Below the pieces are notes generated by a model. It worked only from the letters and a program-made list of their open reading frames with translations. It had not been told where the DNA came from and made no database searches. A stretch of 64,000 bases of DNA from Flaccisagitta enflata. Its lineage: Eukaryota > Chaetognatha > Sagittoidea > Aphragmophora. The position numbers and the translations under genes were made by a program. The DNA is taken from NCBI GenBank assembly GCA_965153355.1, contig OZ231127.1:49910001-49974000 (forward strand). The letters are read 5' to 3'. This document shows positions 61,610-64,000 of this stretch, in pieces; position 1 is the stretch's first letter; each line of letters starts with the position of its first letter.

Positions 61610-61762
61610 AACTGTGATGTTTATTGCATTTTTATCTATACTTGTTTATCACGAGCTCTATGTTAGAACTCGGGCTTAGGTGTAGTCCATTCCATTTTTG
61701 TTACCATTCATTGTCAAATAATCTGTTTATGGATAAAATAATACATTGATTGATTTATTGAA
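61610..61762 (+). repeat. Second LINE-tail-like sequence
   Basis: ATGTTTATTGCATTTTTATC, a GAGCTCTATGTTAGAACTCG hairpin-like stretch, and an end GATAAAATAATACATTGATTGATTTATTG resembling the short-repeat 3' tails of CR1/Jockey-type LINEs. It could be the true end of the 55-60 kb element or the remnant of another. Confidence 0.4.
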
Positions 61763-62083
61763 AGTGGACGCTTTGTTGTCAAGTGGCCGTGTATTCATTG
61801 GCAAGACGGTATGAAATTCGTTTTAAAACATATCAGTTCTTACCCTCTACAATTTTCTTCACCGCTCTCCAGTTCTCGTTTTATTCACCTGTCATCTCAC
61901 AGAGAAAAAGAACACAATAGCAAGAACCGATCAATATCCCCTCGAGCTGTCATATCTTTTCTTCACTCTCTTATCTGACTGGTTGCAAGTTGCGATTCGC
62001 AACCTGTCTTTTGCGTTCAATCTCCCCTCTCCCCACTCTCCCCTTTCCCCACTCAATTCGTCGTTCTTCATCCGTCCTTAGTT

Positions 62084-63306
62084 ACAGTAGATTGCATCTA
62101 GACTTGAGATAATGGGAGTGTGTATAATGGGAAAACAAATAAGGCAAATGCAGTGATATTTGGAATGATAAAAACATGATTTTTGGAATAACAAAAACAT
62201 GATTTTTTCGTATTCTGTCCAATCACCATCAACACATTTCCATGTTTTCCCCTCTGAGGTATCAATATCTTAAGTAGGGGCCGTACAAGAAAATTGCTAA
62301 AATTCAGATTTGCTTAATCTTCCCCATCTTTATTTAGACTATAGCTAGGGAGCACATTCATTTGTGAAAGCCCTAAACAATCTAAAAATAAGCGATACTC
62401 TTACTGAGCATACAGGAATGTTGTAGCAAATTTAGTTTTGAGAAGTGCTCATGTACCCCTTCTGTTCAAAATATTGATATTTCAGCGGGGAATTTACATC
62501 CATAGGACACGGTCTCCCAAAATTCGCGATTTTCACTGCCGCAGCCAGTTTTTCACTCAAAAGAAAAATCGCTCAGACACTTCCATTAAACTGTCTAACA
62601 TTTGTAGAAGTGCACACTCGCTAAGAATTTGCATGGAAATTTCATAGGGATGACTTGAACAGTATGAAATGTACCAATATGCAACAAAAAATCATACATT
62701 TTCTGAAGAAAATTCTCTTTTAGCACTATATAAGGACCCACGGAAAACTCTTAATTTGCATAGAAAATGACAAATTCAAAAAACTAGAAACATGGCCCTC
62801 TTCCAAAGACACGTAGGAAGGAAGCCATGTTCTTGGAAATGCAAAAAAGTTTGTTTGGAAGCAGATTAAGAGTTTTCCGTGGAATTCTCTTAAGAATTTT
62901 ATCACTCAGTTTTCAGTAAGACAATTTCCTAATCCATTTCTTTTCTCTACATATATTGTTGATCAAAGATATTTTTCCCACAGATGATGGTTGAAAAAGC
63001 GTATTGATACAGTTGTTGTTCCAAATCAGCACAAGGAAGGAATATTATGAATACAAACTTATCTTGTAGTATGTTAACTAAAGTGGCAAGGAAATCGCGT
63101 GCTCAAAAGAAGCGTGTCATAGCAATTAGCCATGATGGAGAATAAAGTATCTTATCATTGATAAGATAAGTTAAGTCTGTTAAGAGATAAGTTATCTATG
63201 TAATATAATGTAAATTCCATGTTCCACACCTTTTTGACTTAATTCATTTTCCTATTATCCTTGCCCCCACTTTCCTATTATCCTTGCCCCCACTATCTCA
63301 AGTATT
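62084..63306. mobile_element. Tc1/mariner-type foldback element, larger relative of 35225
   Basis: Starts TACAGTAGATTGCATCTAGA and CTTGAGATAATGGGAG. The right side has CCTTGCCCCCACTATCTCAA and GT near 63283-63303 but lacks the final GATCTACTGTA. Interior landmarks match the 35225 element: TGTTGTAGCAAATTTAGTTT near 62422, and TCATAGCAATTAGCCATGAT near 63116. A palindromic element sits inside at 62738-62882. Confidence 0.6.
62738..62882. mobile_element. Palindromic element, CCACGGAAAACTCTTAA arms
   Basis: CCACGGAAAACTCTTAA (62738-62754) pairs perfectly with TTAAGAGTTTTCCGTGG (62866-62882). The core TTTGCATAGAAAATGA...GAAACATGG...CCATGTTCTTGGAAATGC matches the element at 47764, but the arms do not. 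Confidence 0.7.
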
Positions 63307-63309
63307 ATA

Positions 63310-63740
63310 TCGTTCCTACCCCCGTTCATTTTCACATTACTCACGTGCGCCACCTTTAAAGCCACCCCATCATAATCTCATACAACCTATTCTCCCTTAG
63401 TCATCGATCCTACCCATCCCTAATCTTGCCCTATCACCGTCCCTCTAATGTTCCCTATCATCTTCCTTATCACCTTTCAATTCTCACGAGGTGCGTTACG
63501 ATACACACGGTTACACAACCATTTGGATACCTCACGTGAAAAACCATTCTTCTTTGTAACGCGTTGGGTTCTTCCAAACATTTCTGTGGGATCACTTAGC
63601 TTTCCCTTAATCTTTTAGAAAGACGAGCCGCCGAGAAAAAAAAACGAGGGAGGGGAAAAAGAATTTGAGCATAAATTTGCCGCATGTAAAGCCAACAGGA
63701 AGGAAAGCAACGTGTTTACCAAAGGAAAGGCCCCCTTTCT

Positions 63741-63744
<4 letters not shown>
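63310..63744. other. No gene seen
   Basis: Pyrimidine-rich unique sequence without recognisable features. Confidence 0.4.

Positions 63745-63826
<82 letters not shown>
63745..63826. repeat. (CT)n microsatellite
   Basis: Perfect CT tract of about 80 bp close to the window end. The remainder to 64000 shows nothing recognisable. Confidence 0.95.
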
Positions 63827-63831
<5 letters not shown>

Positions 63832-64000
63832 CTTTTAAATTTAGATTGGTCTTTTGTTTTCTCCCAATTTCGTTTTTTTTTGGTCTGTTTTTCTCCGAGC
63901 CTTCTGAGAAAGCATTATTTTAAAGCTTAGCTAAAAGAAATTTTGCTTGTCCGTTGGTACGTTGGTTGCTAACTTCTTCGTTAGAATTACACATTGTTTC

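Overview
The window looks like nuclear DNA of an invertebrate metazoan. The evidence is a spliced neuropeptide-type GPCR gene with short GT-AG introns, a CR1/Jockey-type LINE, degenerate CCCTAA telomere-type DNA and very dense dinucleotide microsatellites. Most of the 64 kb is repeat. I cannot name the species; a lophotrochozoan would fit, but that is inference.

Layout. 1-6.24 kb is a composite element bounded by long diverged terminal inverted repeats and filled with smaller elements. 6.3-10.5 kb holds telomere-like DNA, microsatellites and unique sequence. 10.54-14.65 kb carries the one recognisable host gene: eight exons on the + strand whose splice phases all agree, giving a 430-residue rhodopsin-family receptor that resembles FMRFamide/neuropeptide receptors. 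15.6-26.3 kb is an almost unbroken succession of tandem arrays: about 9-10 bp, then 14 bp, then 10-11 bp, then an ~88-bp satellite that reverses orientation near 22.88 kb. 26.3-28.2 kb is a mid-size repeat in direct and inverted copies. 28.2-54.3 kb is microsatellites, foldback elements and interspersed repeats with little unique DNA. 55.2-60.9 kb is a nearly intact non-LTR retrotransposon with ORF1, an ORF2 (APE endonuclease plus reverse transcriptase) broken by one TGA, and a 3' region folding into seven short hairpins. 61-64 kb has LINE-tail-like DNA and a Tc1/mariner-type foldback element with a palindrome nested inside.

The most unusual signal is a family of short interspersed repeats, called HT elements here, with more than 20 copies or fragments. 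In + orientation each copy has a head (ACAAGGCC...CAAT), a short variable block, a CCGA/GACG tetranucleotide tract, and a terminal hairpin followed by TAAAAA. The variable block differs between copies (AGTCGCGGAC, GTTGCGGAC, AGGTGCGCC, AGGTGCGAC, AGATGCGTCC), yet in the best copies the far hairpin arm of the same copy is its exact reverse complement. A second family (E elements, with 33-37-bp inverted ends made of stacked hairpins) and a palindromic family (47.76 and 62.74 kb) show the same rule: ends match within a copy but differ between copies. Three GPCR introns carry HT pieces.

All homology calls are from motif recognition; no database search was run. Boundaries of interspersed repeats are approximate unless stated.
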